DNA of 64,000 nucleotides from a virus, in IMG/VR virus record IMGVR_UViG_3300046660_000367, positions 1 through 64,000 of that record; one strand, given 5' to 3'. The position numbers were made by a program, and so were the translations under genes. Each line of letters opens with the position of its first letter. Position 1 is the stretch's first letter. Of this stretch, positions 23,001 through 26,732 are shown piece by piece. Under the pieces are notes generated by a model. It saw nothing but the letters and a program-made list of their open reading frames with translations, made no database searches and was not told where the DNA came from.

Positions 23001-24328
23001 CCGCCTCGCAGGACGCGGTGCGCGGCCACAACGACATGGGCAAGGTGCTTACCGGCGACGAGCTGCTTGCCTATGAGAACTGGATCAAGTCGGGGCTGGT
23101 CGATGTCACGCTGGCACACGACCTGACCAGCATCGCCGCCGGCAACGACAATGCGCTGCACGGCGCCATGGGCACGGCCATGAAATGGGCCTCGTTCATG
23201 TTCCACCACGCCGAGCGCTTCAACCGCCAGGCCACGGCGCTGGCAAGCTACCGGCTGGCGCGCGAGAAGGGCATGGACCACGACGCCGCCTACGCCGCCT
23301 CGGTGCAGGACACCTACGCGAGCCACTTCGATTACAGCTCAGGTAATCGTGCGCGTGTCATGCAGGGCGACGTGGCGCGCGTTGTGTTGTTGTTTAAACA
23401 GTACGCGCAGAACATGATCTACACCTTCGCCAGCAACGCGCTGCTGGCCATCAAGGGCGACCGCCAGGCCGCCAAGACCATCGCCGGCCTGTTGACGACC
23501 CACGCGCTGGCCGCTGGCGTGCTGGGCCTGCCGGTGGTGGGCATGCTGCTGGCCGCCGCTTCGATGATCGGCGGCTCGGACGACGATCCGTGGGACGCCG
23601 AGATCGCGCTGCGCAACCTGTTTGCCGACGCCTTCGGCGACAAGGCCGGCGAGGTGCTGGCACATGGCCTGTCGCGCCTGACGCCGTGGGACATTTCCGC
23701 GCGTGTCGGACTCAATTCGCTGCTGCTGCCGGACGTGCAGGAAGGGCTGGCCGGCGCACCCCTGGCCGAATCGTACTTGACCGGGTTGCTGGGCGCGGTG
23801 GCCGGCATGGCCGTGAATGCGTCCAAGGGCATCTATACCATTGCCCACAACGGCGACTGGCAGCGCGGGCTGGAGGAAATGATGCCGGCGTTCCTGCGCG
23901 GGCCACTGAAAACCCTGCGCTACGCCCAGGAGGGGATCAAGGACCGCACCGGCATCGAGCTGGTGCCGGAAACCACGTTCGCCGAGGAAGCCGGCCAGTT
24001 CCTCGGCTTCTCGCCGGGCCGCGGCCGTGAGGCGCAGGCGGGGAAAAGCGCGATCTACAAGACCGACAAGGCCTTGCAGCAGCGCCGCCAGCAGCTGATG
24101 AACGAATATGCGCACCACGTCATGCAGCAGGAAGACCCGACCAGCACCTTGCAGGCGATCCAGGCATTCAATGCGCTGCACCCGAGCCGCATGATCGCGC
24201 CGCTGCACTTGCAGCATAGCGTGCGCCTGCGCGTGCAGCATGTGGCGCAGGCCAAGGACGGCATTTTCTTGCCACGGTCGCGCAGCGATGCACGCGCCGC
24301 TGGCGCCTTCGCCGACGAAACCCCGTAA
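5069..24328 (+). CDS. 6419-residue polyvalent protein: methylases, helicase, DpdA-like, zincin, ART, PLxRFG
   Basis: One uninterrupted 19.3 kb frame, 12 bases after the previous stop, with a GAGAGAG ribosome site. Segments in order by residue: 1-360 helical with hydrophobic stretches; ~398-580 degenerate transglycosylase-like; ~1565-1775 C5-cytosine methylase with PC at 1628-1629 and ENP at 1674; ~1853-2113 TGT/DpdA-like barrel with DTGAF at 1905; ~2870-3140 N6-adenine methylase with EPSMGIGN at 2981 and NWPF at 3046; ~3640-4290 SNF2-like helicase with GTGKT at 3664, DEAH at 3840 and QRNGRGWRQ at 4221; zincin HELYGH at 4698; an LPD-type domain with ELQSDW near 5105; ADP-ribosyltransferase-like domain with YHGT near 5411; PLARFG at 5729; hydrophobic C-terminus ~6138-6168. 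Related mega-proteins, such as DarB of P1, are injected with the DNA and protect it from restriction. Linkers near 590-655 and 2750-2865 are Gly/Ala filler. Confidence 0.85.
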   Translation: MPKNTDLGDFASIVPGAEPDLGEFATIVPKNRPSIIGSSIADLGRSLKTGVEQLPGMVTGLADIVPALATGTRPFTTAADWLGEQTGFQPGKWAKEQQFSPAYRQNQQEIQDAWKGVNAVSDDPHASNADYLRKLAADAPGIAAEYVKHPMYSLNQVTESLPSMIAGGAIGRAGVVAGRALPVAADAALGTAAKAAVPGYLERAVGNKVASEIAGGVGEGTVQAGQAMDQSEGSDQRKNAIAALGSGALDALIAGGAGHVAHKLGWETANTAMAQGFDHKLASGLSAAKRIAGGAASEGLLQEVPQSMQEQAWQNYADGKPLMQGVVQQGVEGGIAGAVMGAGANLRGGEAPPPPGGSTATPPANNPPGGSQGTPPATPPGPLTQAASLVPGARQQFPFGSIDLAQKQANSFTSDFGIPHQAVPHPSVPGKFAAVPVTVDGADALFVKEAERQGVDPAAAQLATHGDGGASLMTDLLAQHPELTAQQWSDPATRAQLAAAYLKQDIDALGEALGRAPTPAETYIGRQLGTTTAAELLNVPASERGMPVSSIISDPAVEDRLGLTGMPVGFVIDHLTQQADTTLATLKGNGNANLGTEVPAAGGATTGYDGGAAVGDAAGSGTVAGRPAAGTGAVAAGTPAAPGAAETGPDGAGAVAPRVQVGPTEDGFQNGNAQRHRDTADALGLTDTIERLFGDGLTVNQVVGQIQDKAPGVVPADLPNLVNGVRGTLGIPAPISPEGKGAFDAWRAEYKARGQQTKQQAAQQQDDLFPDVPDFPATPTPTGTTTSAESAAADTPATPDTQALPAWHDSPFAPRIHAMLDSLKEAGDTDMARSIEAGVEMDAKQGRLNEQNTAYREEKARIAVNTKAGEGKPPVPVAIAPETYDSLAGKINTIPALPRAIGEAAVARWNEIAPKLAALGFKDGEVDARHAPEARELQKQLKDISSALNGLAPRRYQVEREHKNVNPDAIEREENFATTVLGIDTRAHPGVNTDHRITLGQGVQTPTGTTTPAKEQIDLSDLIAQSTAAGTNDAGEALFENQRGTFRVRKDRKDQPDGYADFGGDLAPTAAAPADARLEYARTALHAHLGAAGELYQLDGVQHTKARQDVMSALMGTPVEKKEASVDALRAELYRRIGIVKGNALAKEMVFQQWYKDGGLVNVPQQGGHSEQYDNYRKAIEAGQASQGMAEQIAADERLNDGEDGELQDLIEAHAKGKSDAAHAAVVSDNGLGKPAKIDHARLTFAGASSGFTVSDDLKARVQQALRERPDAYKTGFYSQNNTRLKLPATKHTTNETGGQFQVKDDGSVMLLGDDGYGWYSTMSQKTVTRTLTDWLKNMGAESGKLDNGTAPEHARNEGKPLDPNNKFVPSDNGPVNELAPVDAGLVPLDMSVDEFASITNEFAALFAAPDTYVQTEKRVDPATVLHAPEPTPAGEGKWTMAPSKATLAALKEVENAPAQPLITMVEDTDARSTKEGKRHFRITANYTNRYDAAPMTQGAVMVGEQGEDNVSRDSGRVGTKQGLAGGVAEMKAMWLELESAILDQDKWIDHATEQAENSKLRQQNNQKIILSLFDYTGEWGQPWADAGYNVIPIDIQNGIDVHDLNAEYLYDEMGVEGDIHGMLIAVPCTDFAVAGAKHFAAKDADGRTESSKELVKASLSLVEELRPKFWALENPVSRIESLTGLPPARMSFNPNHFGHAYTKKTMLWGNFQTDLPLSPVDPVLGSKMHQKFGGSSQETKNARSETPRGFAAAFFMANNYADLTPEQRLTGDYPEASGAIATALKAGVPEDRVRELMEQTYENYDSEAARNALIKEVAALKEGTGDYAADEDADEDGPSALSASVPGTVDAPLKFHSGMSRPGDFSKLFAGHRNVGIEVGELSKVSVPKIAAAMANTNSHLFVDTGAFPIYQSNKLAFLDALKKQDFSDWKNEEMLSFDQILERYKSIQDAINEADDSGFAIERAYFVMPDVVGRQAESLALVGQYQGAINGFGDRAILPLQAGELTLTQAYESAMISLRKDPDHDFGPIVGIPSNKEAAPNDQLTDLLKKHGDRIAGVHVLGLFADTMLAPRLDAIRAAGFEGHVSADANRLRSLMYGTRTRGDAMDILLGQSAPESGAKNGGAPAPADTKPGLKKMQDAKAEKDAAKDAPAEAGQHSGTVGIDTLIERAEARLAEQRALQNAAVEDGNGNEWVYDKKIAAIEAQLADYQRARAELLAEDKPGLKKMQEAKAAKDAATLPETAAGQQGYRSALDGYRMSPPNNIRTNIDKAEWEKGWLAGEARRDALMEGAEPVVVGGRLASPTLNLQHELVWRDERSGKDYVSMDAARDGLTAADKQDKDFEAALPASEVVAVYHTKGGKLAMQIKRSMGRDGQPRYAYTGQYGAGSGHGEADMRTFVRQAKAAHPGMKLVSGQEFGEAAVPAAIDLDALLDDQLKAALSDLGDVLGDVFGGVKKMTGPQRTAGDLLPALSKVVELLIRKGLRSFQQAIGTAARAMRGNDKTAPFVDQITPRQWKAAYNAVAELHEGTDSEDSVNALSADEVTALTGVAPAASAERNEPAAPPASRRKAPGQARLRQDYGVKHIDGYTATDEFPHGPPGDIPSGGVKEAFRKDAMAYLKDIAGVLLDHGFTNFTNSSGKAMKAYSWNPGGPAVAGDAMLSMVHEGAGKGIYVNIAGDSMVGKPTASGVSVMMRVTTKENPTSSGMNLWPGADLSGQELADKIIKLVTGAPARTEKGDNQDNAKDDNGTRPEISNLGTPGIGEAGGEVAAGGRAGTRPAGPLGEKPAADDGAAGGNEGGAAAGPRPAGPGVSGIPAEPAGGNGADGRNGTGGTGLADAGTGVGGPAVGPARANYHIGDPEQLIGGTPKVRFAKNRAAIEAYRSITEEGRAPVKEDLDAMAAYIGWGSFGQELFKGTWERAAPKEGWASEDAWLRGHLGQQEWESAQRSIINAHYTDPVTVKTMWDMVRALGFTGGRVLEPSMGIGNFFAMMPLDLAEKSELTGIEMDTLSGGMAKELYPNANIQIKPYQDSKTVDGFYDLVIGNWPFAKDGPSDRRYMKLNPSLHDFFFLKALDQTRAGGLVVGITSAGTMDKKGRATRMEIAKKAELVAAFRLPAGAFEKYAGTFVTTDLIVLRKRAEPVAGSASWVELGETRVPAGETIEVNSYFLQHPDHVLGTLNFGRGLNGRPAMLVERPADLMARLAQLPGKMPPDTYSPAQGRKQVSYLTNNTADREGSVTLADGKLYVVRGERLMPLADVTSYQVKSKIETAAREAQIGKLIAMRNAYGALVTAERAADSNTEALRKDLHRQYLAFVKAYGSLEASDGMRILRNVKDPFYSALASLEIDGKPARILKEATLRGRKKLANPSVRDAFVMARNESMDVDLSTIAKLSNKTEAEVASELEGADAIFKTPAGNYEVADIYLSGNVRRKLREAQDAQANAPAGQVSADFARNIAALEKVLPKTVPYFKIEAKLGAPWIKAEHYQGYVARLLGLTRDEDKAAVEVRMVNGSWKVKFTDHSLNNRPEATTQWGTFHMAARLDRMLTAAMNNRSITVKYKDDDGNMQVDEAATKEVSEKLVKLREEFGNWVWKDAERRVWLEENYNEVMNAIATPNFDGSFLDFNGMTLRRGDDPFSLRQHQVDAIWRGLVNGRGLYAHEVGTGKTYTMAGLAVESRRYGLAKKPLIFAHNANSASVAKEFNDMYPAARVLYLDNLAPADLDVRMRQIANDDWDAVVVPHSLISRFALTAQTLNELAAEDIAAMEQEAMDAAEDDNVHLTLAMMDDEKEMKKVRSATAKDLVRARNKIIKSMQDMALKSSKEDAVSFEDLGVDMVIVDEAHEFKKPPVATKMKMRGLNTGTSNMSIALRFLTDYVKRENNGRGIHLFTGTPITNTLTELYNMMRYVMDDVMARDGIKDWDSWFNTFADSTTDVELTAAGEYEAVTRLASFVNTAELRRISGEFMDIVFADDMPEFKPRQTASGKILTDELTDVEREELLNGRSENPVGRPYKQIIVDVAPMGLEQKQMLDNFKRLAKEFKEASKQRRREIVQSGHPANPVLVETGAANAGMDPRLVDMNAKDEPNSKVNRVARNVAALYHEDARATQVVFLERGFTDEGTKTKSNGDGTKTVTKVRKFNLVKDMVAKMVAAGVKESEIAVVDGSVSKEKRKEIADAMNKSQIRVVIGLTKTLGVGVNMQENLRAMHHVDAPWMPGELEQRNGRGWRQGNKWNTVREYRYITERLDGRRWQVLAVKDRFIKLFLKADENTRIIDGDAVEMEEGDGGDLAATLSEAAGDPRVLVREKLKADIEKLENRERQHTYALTDAAEMMRRLAQANAGMTETLPKLQADSAQYEAGRGNFSATIGGEQYTERGAADEAIDAIIEGLDKNVGQRQIGTMHGFKLTLHRGIGGFYVDIRGQHQFEAWTPSVSSIESAMRKLAKTAAEYQQKIEDNKASIGRMAEMQKEPFGQAALLEKKRKMLADLIADLARNPEPAPAWLRHGAPANTAIYVNGQQRVVEGHKSDKDGYFIVTEEGDVPYLDATDAAGMPIYDPVDGDVRDERPPLDLTGTPAEPARLQRREDDRKRRESDPLFARAENDEAGAVAQNGKTPIISDTDFAAVIDRVKAAFAKRAGGALTVSIKPVRGMDDLPPALQEAARRQQLDLGKGVYFENTVYVVQQAHSTAEEVEKTIFHELYGHAATATLFGDEWVAKQNALLKAIGGGAGLYRIAAANQINLHAYADGLAADTTLTDAQRSASMMDELLAHMAGKKTVLRQKINEFIGAVRAWLRAHGFAKLAEYGNTDLAHLLAEGRRSLAAKATGKAGPAMPVFARDPDHAPVFYSTLTRQIDKTVTKSASPLHWAETIMGTSFAQQGVKQDEIQWSGVLDWLAMQQEAGVKKVDKAQLLDYLAENGVRVSETMQGEPAPASEEGLAQRKAVFDQYQPQIDALRQRAEDYKSPSREMDEARDEWAELIDERDRAANDAYTLPADDTSPGQYGQYQLPGGENYRELLLTLPQKEISTADFLTTDAKGEPFGVHATEAEARNAARTIGGTYEAGESISREAVKFQSAHWTGVGNVLAHVRFNDRIDADGQRVLFIEELQSDWQAAGKRQGFGVADVEKERDRLHAAGDPAWATVSISNASKIAPAPFVGKTEAWLSLAVKRMISYAAQNGYDKVAFVNGKQSVERYDLSKQVAQIRYVKRADGTYDVWAADESGRSLNDTVDKQGLKPEQVEEFVGKEVAEKIINGEGHNEDGDMVLSGLDLKVGGEGMKTFYDRIVPNVVNDVLKKLGGGKLGTVNVGIKDESPIPHWKTKQPGFDHSRMMMQPQPGFAISDALREKAQGGLPLFKRGEQRAPNGKASNLPAHLWQKVRTPEFKAWFGDWEKEPGKASQVVDENGEPRVVYHGTNADFTEFDKAKVRLQSLGGFWFAERNNYVGNLRSDREGFNQMPVFLNIRRPVDGSRYAMFRNGATSNEQVQRQFKMSGKDGVRLDNGSDSVWIALHPEQIKSAIGNNGQFNQGNPNILFSRSPADISRQVGSTIKALTLTRIKNKLIDYGRIALQFLGRQQLVEVYGNLFPQGTKDSLMVQYNKLAMQMDADKNDTSAQADTIATDWGKLKDHQALAELMHDATRLQIDPRKKYDLGDIRTNYTDLRARYEALSPGAKAIFNEASAAYEKHYAAVRAAVHDRIGRAMVGNPNRASMLARMDAEFFGKIKGIYFPLARFGDYMVQVNWRGANPNPAMGQAREAIHFAETMSEAQALRTELMKEYPPEKGYQVAQVTLRAEYNAARDSVGRGFLQQMFNMFKTTGMDPSLQDAINQLYLTSLPDLSWAKHGIHRKGTPGFSQDARRAFANHMFHGARYLAKLNYADQLAQALDDMQHYVNAHNQDAGYDAVKAQQVVDEMIKRHDIYMNPKNNKLSNLLTSTGYVFYLGLSPASAAVNLTQTALVAYPILGGRYGFGKAASALLAASQDAVRGHNDMGKVLTGDELLAYENWIKSGLVDVTLAHDLTSIAAGNDNALHGAMGTAMKWASFMFHHAERFNRQATALASYRLAREKGMDHDAAYAASVQDTYASHFDYSSGNRARVMQGDVARVVLLFKQYAQNMIYTFASNALLAIKGDRQAAKTIAGLLTTHALAAGVLGLPVVGMLLAAASMIGGSDDDPWDAEIALRNLFADAFGDKAGEVLAHGLSRLTPWDISARVGLNSLLLPDVQEGLAGAPLAESYLTGLLGAVAGMAVNASKGIYTIAHNGDWQRGLEEMMPAFLRGPLKTLRYAQEGIKDRTGIELVPETTFAEEAGQFLGFSPGRGREAQAGKSAIYKTDKALQQRRQQLMNEYAHHVMQQEDPTSTLQAIQAFNALHPSRMIAPLHLQHSVRLRVQHVAQAKDGIFLPRSRSDARAAGAFADETP
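6840..7034 (+). CDS. Small gene nested in +1 frame inside the giant gene (64 aa)
   Basis: ATG at 6840 is preceded by AAGGGG (6827-6832) at 7-base spacing, a near-ideal ribosome site in the middle of another gene. The 64-residue product is amphipathic and complex, rich in Leu, Trp, Glu and Gln (WLDDLLPEP, LEHRLHLARLKLDL), unlike the Arg/Pro-rich shadow frames seen elsewhere here. Over exactly the same bases the giant protein reads as Gly/Ala/Thr filler. This is what is expected if the +1 frame is the selected one. No family recognised. Expression is inferred, not shown. Confidence 0.55.
   Translation: MPTWEPKYLPLEAPLLDMMVAQLWVTQQEVELWLDDLLPEPALSQLEHRLHLARLKLDLTVPVQ
13314..13661 (+). CDS. Second small gene nested in +1 frame inside the giant gene (115 aa)
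   Basis: ATG at 13314 follows GAAGGA at about 6-base spacing. The 115-residue product looks like a normal soluble helical protein, with WVRRESAKLAEKWPL, LLAHWARNRPQMM, HVLLDREYQAF and DWLMLEPE, and an acidic Pro-rich end. Over the same interval the giant protein is almost only Gly, Ala, Pro, Asp and Asn. The stop at 13659-13661 coincides with the point where the giant protein regains complexity, just before its N6-adenine methylase. Same +1 register as the nested gene at 6840. No family recognised. A role linked to the methylase/helicase is only a guess from position. Confidence 0.65.
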   Translation: MELDLKFLTWVRRESAKLAEKWPLGGERERDLLAHWARNRPQMMARLEAMKVAPQLAHVLLDREYQAFQQNLRAGMGPTDATEQAEQDWLMLEPESEDQPLDLPEPITTSETPSS

Positions 24329-24351
24329 CCGGCTAACGCCGGTGTATCCCC

Positions 24352-24379
24352 GCCCCCGGTGATACGGGGGCTTTTTTTT
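24352..24379 (+). terminator. Rho-independent terminator after the giant gene
   Basis: A perfect 7-bp stem GCCCCCG/CGGGGGC (24352-24358 with 24365-24371) and loop GTGATA are followed by eight T residues. It lies 24 bases after the stop of the giant gene and before the lysis genes, so it probably lowers lysis gene expression unless transcription is antiterminated. Confidence 0.9.
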
Positions 24380-24398
24380 GCCCCAAGGAGGATCGTCA

Positions 24399-24710
24399 AT
24401 GCCCCATTCACCACAACAAGACCAACTTATCGACAGCGACCAGCGCATGGGCGTGCCGTTGCACTGGCTGCTGTCGTCGGCCGGCACGATCCTGGTGAGC
24501 TTGGCGGCAACGCTGTGGAACGTCGCCGGCCAGAGCAACAAACTCGACCAGCTCATTATCAGCAACGCCAAGCTGGAAAAGCGCCTGGACGACCGCGACG
24601 CCCGCATCGACGCGCTGCGCGACAAGCTGTTCAGCTACGAGCGCAGCATCGACAGCGTGCAGATGCGCCTGGATATGCTGGAACGTATGCGCACGGAACA
24701 ACGTAAATAA
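24399..24710 (+). CDS. Small membrane/coiled-coil protein of the lysis cassette
   Basis: ATG 24399 follows AAGGAGG, so the in-frame TTG at 24378 is not needed. The 103-residue protein has a short polar N-terminus and one hydrophobic segment at residues ~22-43 (WLLSSAGTILVSLAATLW). A charged coiled coil then follows to the end (KLEKRLDDRDARIDALRDKL). It sits between a terminator and a holin gene. Topology fits a lysis accessory or small virion membrane protein. No exact family assigned. Confidence 0.65.
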   Translation: MPHSPQQDQLIDSDQRMGVPLHWLLSSAGTILVSLAATLWNVAGQSNKLDQLIISNAKLEKRLDDRDARIDALRDKLFSYERSIDSVQMRLDMLERMRTEQRK

Positions 24711-24723
24711 CCGGAGAAATAGC

Positions 24724-25209
24724 ATGTTCCTAACCCTGTTAATGAGCTTGGGCGGAGGCCTGATGCGCCTGCTGCCGGAAGTGGTGGCCTTCTTCAACAA
24801 GAAGGCCGATAATTCGCACGAGCTGGCGATGCTGGACAAGCAGGCCGAACTGGAGAAGACCCGCTCGGCCATGCGCCAGCAGGAAATCGCCACGCAGGGC
24901 CAGGCCGACATGAACGTGGCCGAGCTGGCCGCGCTGTCGGAAGCGCTCAAGGGCCAGATGCAGGTCACCGGCAACAAGCTGGTTGACACGCTCAACTTCC
25001 TGGTGCGCCCGGCAACGACCTATTTCCTGCTGACCCTGTACGCGCTGTCGAAGGTGGCCATGTTCGTGCTGGCGGTGCAACATGGCGTGTCCGGCTGGGA
25101 CGCGATCGTCAAGGTGTATGACGAGGAAGACCGCGCGCTGCTGTCGGGCATCATCAGCTTCTGGTTCGTCGGCCGCACGCTGGACCGCCAGAACGGGCAT
25201 ATCAAGTGA
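24724..25209 (+). CDS. Putative holin, 3TM type
   Basis: 161 residues, with GGAGA 5-6 bases before ATG 24724. The N-terminus is hydrophobic (LTLLMSLGGGLMRLLPEVVAFF), followed by a charged helical region. Two further hydrophobic segments follow (FLVRPATTYFLLTLYAL... and LLSGIISFWFVGRTL). The VRPATTYFLL and FWFVGR features resemble the GTA-holin 3TM superfamily. Its stop overlaps the GTG start of the endolysin gene. It would form membrane lesions that release the endolysin. Confidence 0.7.
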   Translation: MFLTLLMSLGGGLMRLLPEVVAFFNKKADNSHELAMLDKQAELEKTRSAMRQQEIATQGQADMNVAELAALSEALKGQMQVTGNKLVDTLNFLVRPATTYFLLTLYALSKVAMFVLAVQHGVSGWDAIVKVYDEEDRALLSGIISFWFVGRTLDRQNGHIK

Positions 25210-25643
25210 GCCTGGCGTTGGAACTGGCGCTGCGCCTGATTCGCACGTTCGAGGGCTGCCGGCTCAAGGCCTACCGCGACATGGTCGGTATTTGGACCAT
25301 CTGCTTCGGTTCGACCAAGGGGGTCACGGCTGGCATGGTCAAGACGCAGTCGCAATGCGACCTGCTGCTGGCGAGCGAGGCCGGTGGCTTCATGCTGCGC
25401 GTGCTGCAGCTGTGCCCCGAGCTGGCTCCGTACCCGCACCGGCTGGCGGCCGTCACGTCATTTGCATACAACTTGGGGCTGGGCGCCTTTACGGCCTCGA
25501 CCCTGCGTCGCAAGTGCCGCGCCAAACAGTGGCGCGCGGCCGGCGCGGAGTTCGCCAAGTGGAAGTTCGCCGGCGGGCGCGAGGTGCGCGGGCTGGTGAT
25601 CCGGCGCGCGCTGGAGCGTAAGGCGTTCGAGGGCGGCGGCTGA
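25206..25643 (+). CDS. Endolysin, T4-lysozyme-like (GH24)
   Basis: 145 residues, starting at GTG 25206, which overlaps the holin stop as GTGA. The family pattern E-8x-D-5x-T is present as E16, D25 and T31 (FEGCRLKAYRDMVGIWTI). The usual GxGH after the Thr is replaced by CFGST. The helix SFAYNLGLGAF is typical of phage lysozymes. There is no clear signal peptide or anchor, so export should depend on the holin. A copy of its extreme 3' end lies 107 bases downstream (see 25750-25800). Confidence 0.9.
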   Translation: MSLALELALRLIRTFEGCRLKAYRDMVGIWTICFGSTKGVTAGMVKTQSQCDLLLASEAGGFMLRVLQLCPELAPYPHRLAAVTSFAYNLGLGAFTASTLRRKCRAKQWRAAGAEFAKWKFAGGREVRGLVIRRALERKAFEGGG

Positions 25644-25663
25644 CGGCTGGGGTCGCCCAGCCG
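25644..25663. terminator. Hairpin between convergent late and accessory operons
   Basis: A perfect 8-bp stem CGGCTGGG/CCCAGCCG with loop GTCG begins at the base after the endolysin stop. There is no T run on the plus strand. It may act as a bidirectional or factor-dependent terminator between convergent transcription units. Confidence 0.5.
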
Positions 25664-25666
25664 GCC

Positions 25667-25704
25667 TATAATCACTCTATAATCGCTCTATAGTCTCCTA
25701 TAAA
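25667..25704 (+). repeat. Array of four TATAAT-like boxes at ~11-bp spacing
   Basis: TATAAT at 25667 and 25678, TATAGT at 25689 and TATAAA at 25699 give steps of 11, 11 and 10 bases. The unit is roughly CTATAATCnCT. Either a short tandem repeat or overlapping -10 elements. No good -35 box was found. Confidence 0.6.
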
Positions 25705-25749
25705 GTCCCGAGCAAGCATCTTAGGGCGGCTTCCGGCAGATGGCCGATG

Positions 25750-25800
25750 ATGGCGCAGCGCCGCGCGCTGGAGCGCAAGACCTTCGAGGCCGAAGGGTGA
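25750..25800 (+). pseudogene. Remnant of a second endolysin 3' end
   Basis: Sixteen codons plus stop read M-A-Q-RRALERKTFEAEG. This closely matches the end of the endolysin (IRRALERKAFEGGG) in both protein and DNA. The remnant ends one base before the stop codon of the convergent gene at 25801. It looks like a scar left by a duplicated or replaced lysozyme gene. Confidence 0.65.
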
Positions 25801-26079
25801 TCAGAAGCTGGAAGGTTTCACCACAGCGCGCTTGAGCCACATCAGGCCGGTTTGCAGGTTGCGCTTGGCCTCGCTGACCGCTTCGCAGGCGGCGTAGGCG
25901 GTGTCCAGCTCTGGCGTGGTGCTGGCGTTAAAGCCGCCCAGCGCCTGGTAGTTGTCGTTGCATTCGGCGTCGATCTTGTCGTGCAGCGCGCGCAGCGTTT
26001 CGCCCACGGCATCGATCTCGGCAAAGATATTGGTTTTGGTGTGGTTGTTGTTCGGGTTTGCCTGGTGCTGGTTTTCCAT
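25801..26079 (-). CDS. Acb2/Tad1-like cyclic-nucleotide sponge (anti-CBASS/Thoeris candidate)
   Basis: 92 residues, with AGGAGAG before the ATG. A polar N-terminus is followed by two predicted helices. The C-terminus LQTGLMWLKRAVVKPSSF matches the closing helix of phage Acb2/Tad1-type proteins, which commonly end like LQQGLMALTRAVAQPTTF. That family binds immune signalling nucleotides made by CBASS or Thoeris and so disarms host defence. The match rests on memory of the family consensus. It is the last gene of the accessory operon, next to a SLOG-domain gene. Confidence 0.6.
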   Translation of the reverse strand: MENQHQANPNNNHTKTNIFAEIDAVGETLRALHDKIDAECNDNYQALGGFNASTTPELDTAYAACEAVSEAKRNLQTGLMWLKRAVVKPSSF

Positions 26080-26139
26080 TGCTCTCTCCTGGTGGTGCCG
26101 CGCAGCTCCCGGCGCGGCGGCGGGTTGCTTACGTCACGC

Positions 26140-26505
26140 TCACAGCAGCGCGTGCTTAACGCTGCCGGTGTAGCGCAGGATTTCGCGCTCGACCTGTGGA
26201 TCGAGCAGCTTGGCCGGGCGCCGGCCGTGCGGGCAGGGCAGCTTTTCTACCGTGCCGAACAGGCGGCACACCAGCGGGCGTTCCTCGTACACCATGCAGC
26301 CGGTCGGCCCCTTGTGCGGGCAGGACAGGCCAGCGGCCGTGTAGCAGGCGGCGCGCGTGGCCTGGTCCAGCTTGGGCAGGCGTTTCAGTTCCCACTCGCT
26401 GGCCGGCACCGGGCCGCAGCAGTCAGTACACCCCGGCACGCACTCGAATGTCGGGATCGCGGTGCGGAACATGCGCACGATCTGGCCCTGTTTGGGCTTA
26501 CTCAC
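26140..26505 (-). CDS. YkgJ-family cysteine-cluster protein
   Basis: 121 residues. The N-terminal cluster FECVPGCTDCCGP and later cysteines (SCPHKGPTGC, VCRLFG, CPHG) match the YkgJ family (PF03692), small metal- or Fe-S-binding proteins often found in phages with unknown function. Its start overlaps the stop of the next upstream gene. A second YkgJ paralogue lies at 28523-29140. Confidence 0.75.
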   Translation of the reverse strand: MSKPKQGQIVRMFRTAIPTFECVPGCTDCCGPVPASEWELKRLPKLDQATRAACYTAAGLSCPHKGPTGCMVYEERPLVCRLFGTVEKLPCPHGRRPAKLLDPQVEREILRYTGSVKHALL

Positions 26506-26732
26506 GGCATCCTCCAGGCTTGTTCAATACCGCTATCCGACCCGGTAATAAGAGACTGCTGCTTGCCCTTGGTGACACACAACGCCATCATGATCTTGCC
26601 CGCCTCCAAAGGTAAGACGCCGACGAACTCCCACCGGCCACCACTGTTGTCCTTGAAGCTGACGACACCTTTCAGTGTCCCTTTGGGTGGGGTGCCCGGC
26701 TCGATAGATGCTTTGAATCTTTTCGCTCTCAT
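26502..26732 (-). CDS. Small protein of unknown function
   Basis: 76 residues, basic N-terminus (MRAKRFKAS), then a beta-rich stretch (GVVSFKDNSGGRWEFVGVLPL). It overlaps both neighbours by 4 bases, which supports it as part of the operon. No family recognised. Confidence 0.6.
   Translation of the reverse strand: MRAKRFKASIEPGTPPKGTLKGVVSFKDNSGGRWEFVGVLPLEAGKIMMALCVTKGKQQSLITGSDSGIEQAWRMP

Noticed and set aside
25667-25704. CRISPR-like array
   Set aside because: Units are only ~11 bases without spacers; simple tandem boxes.
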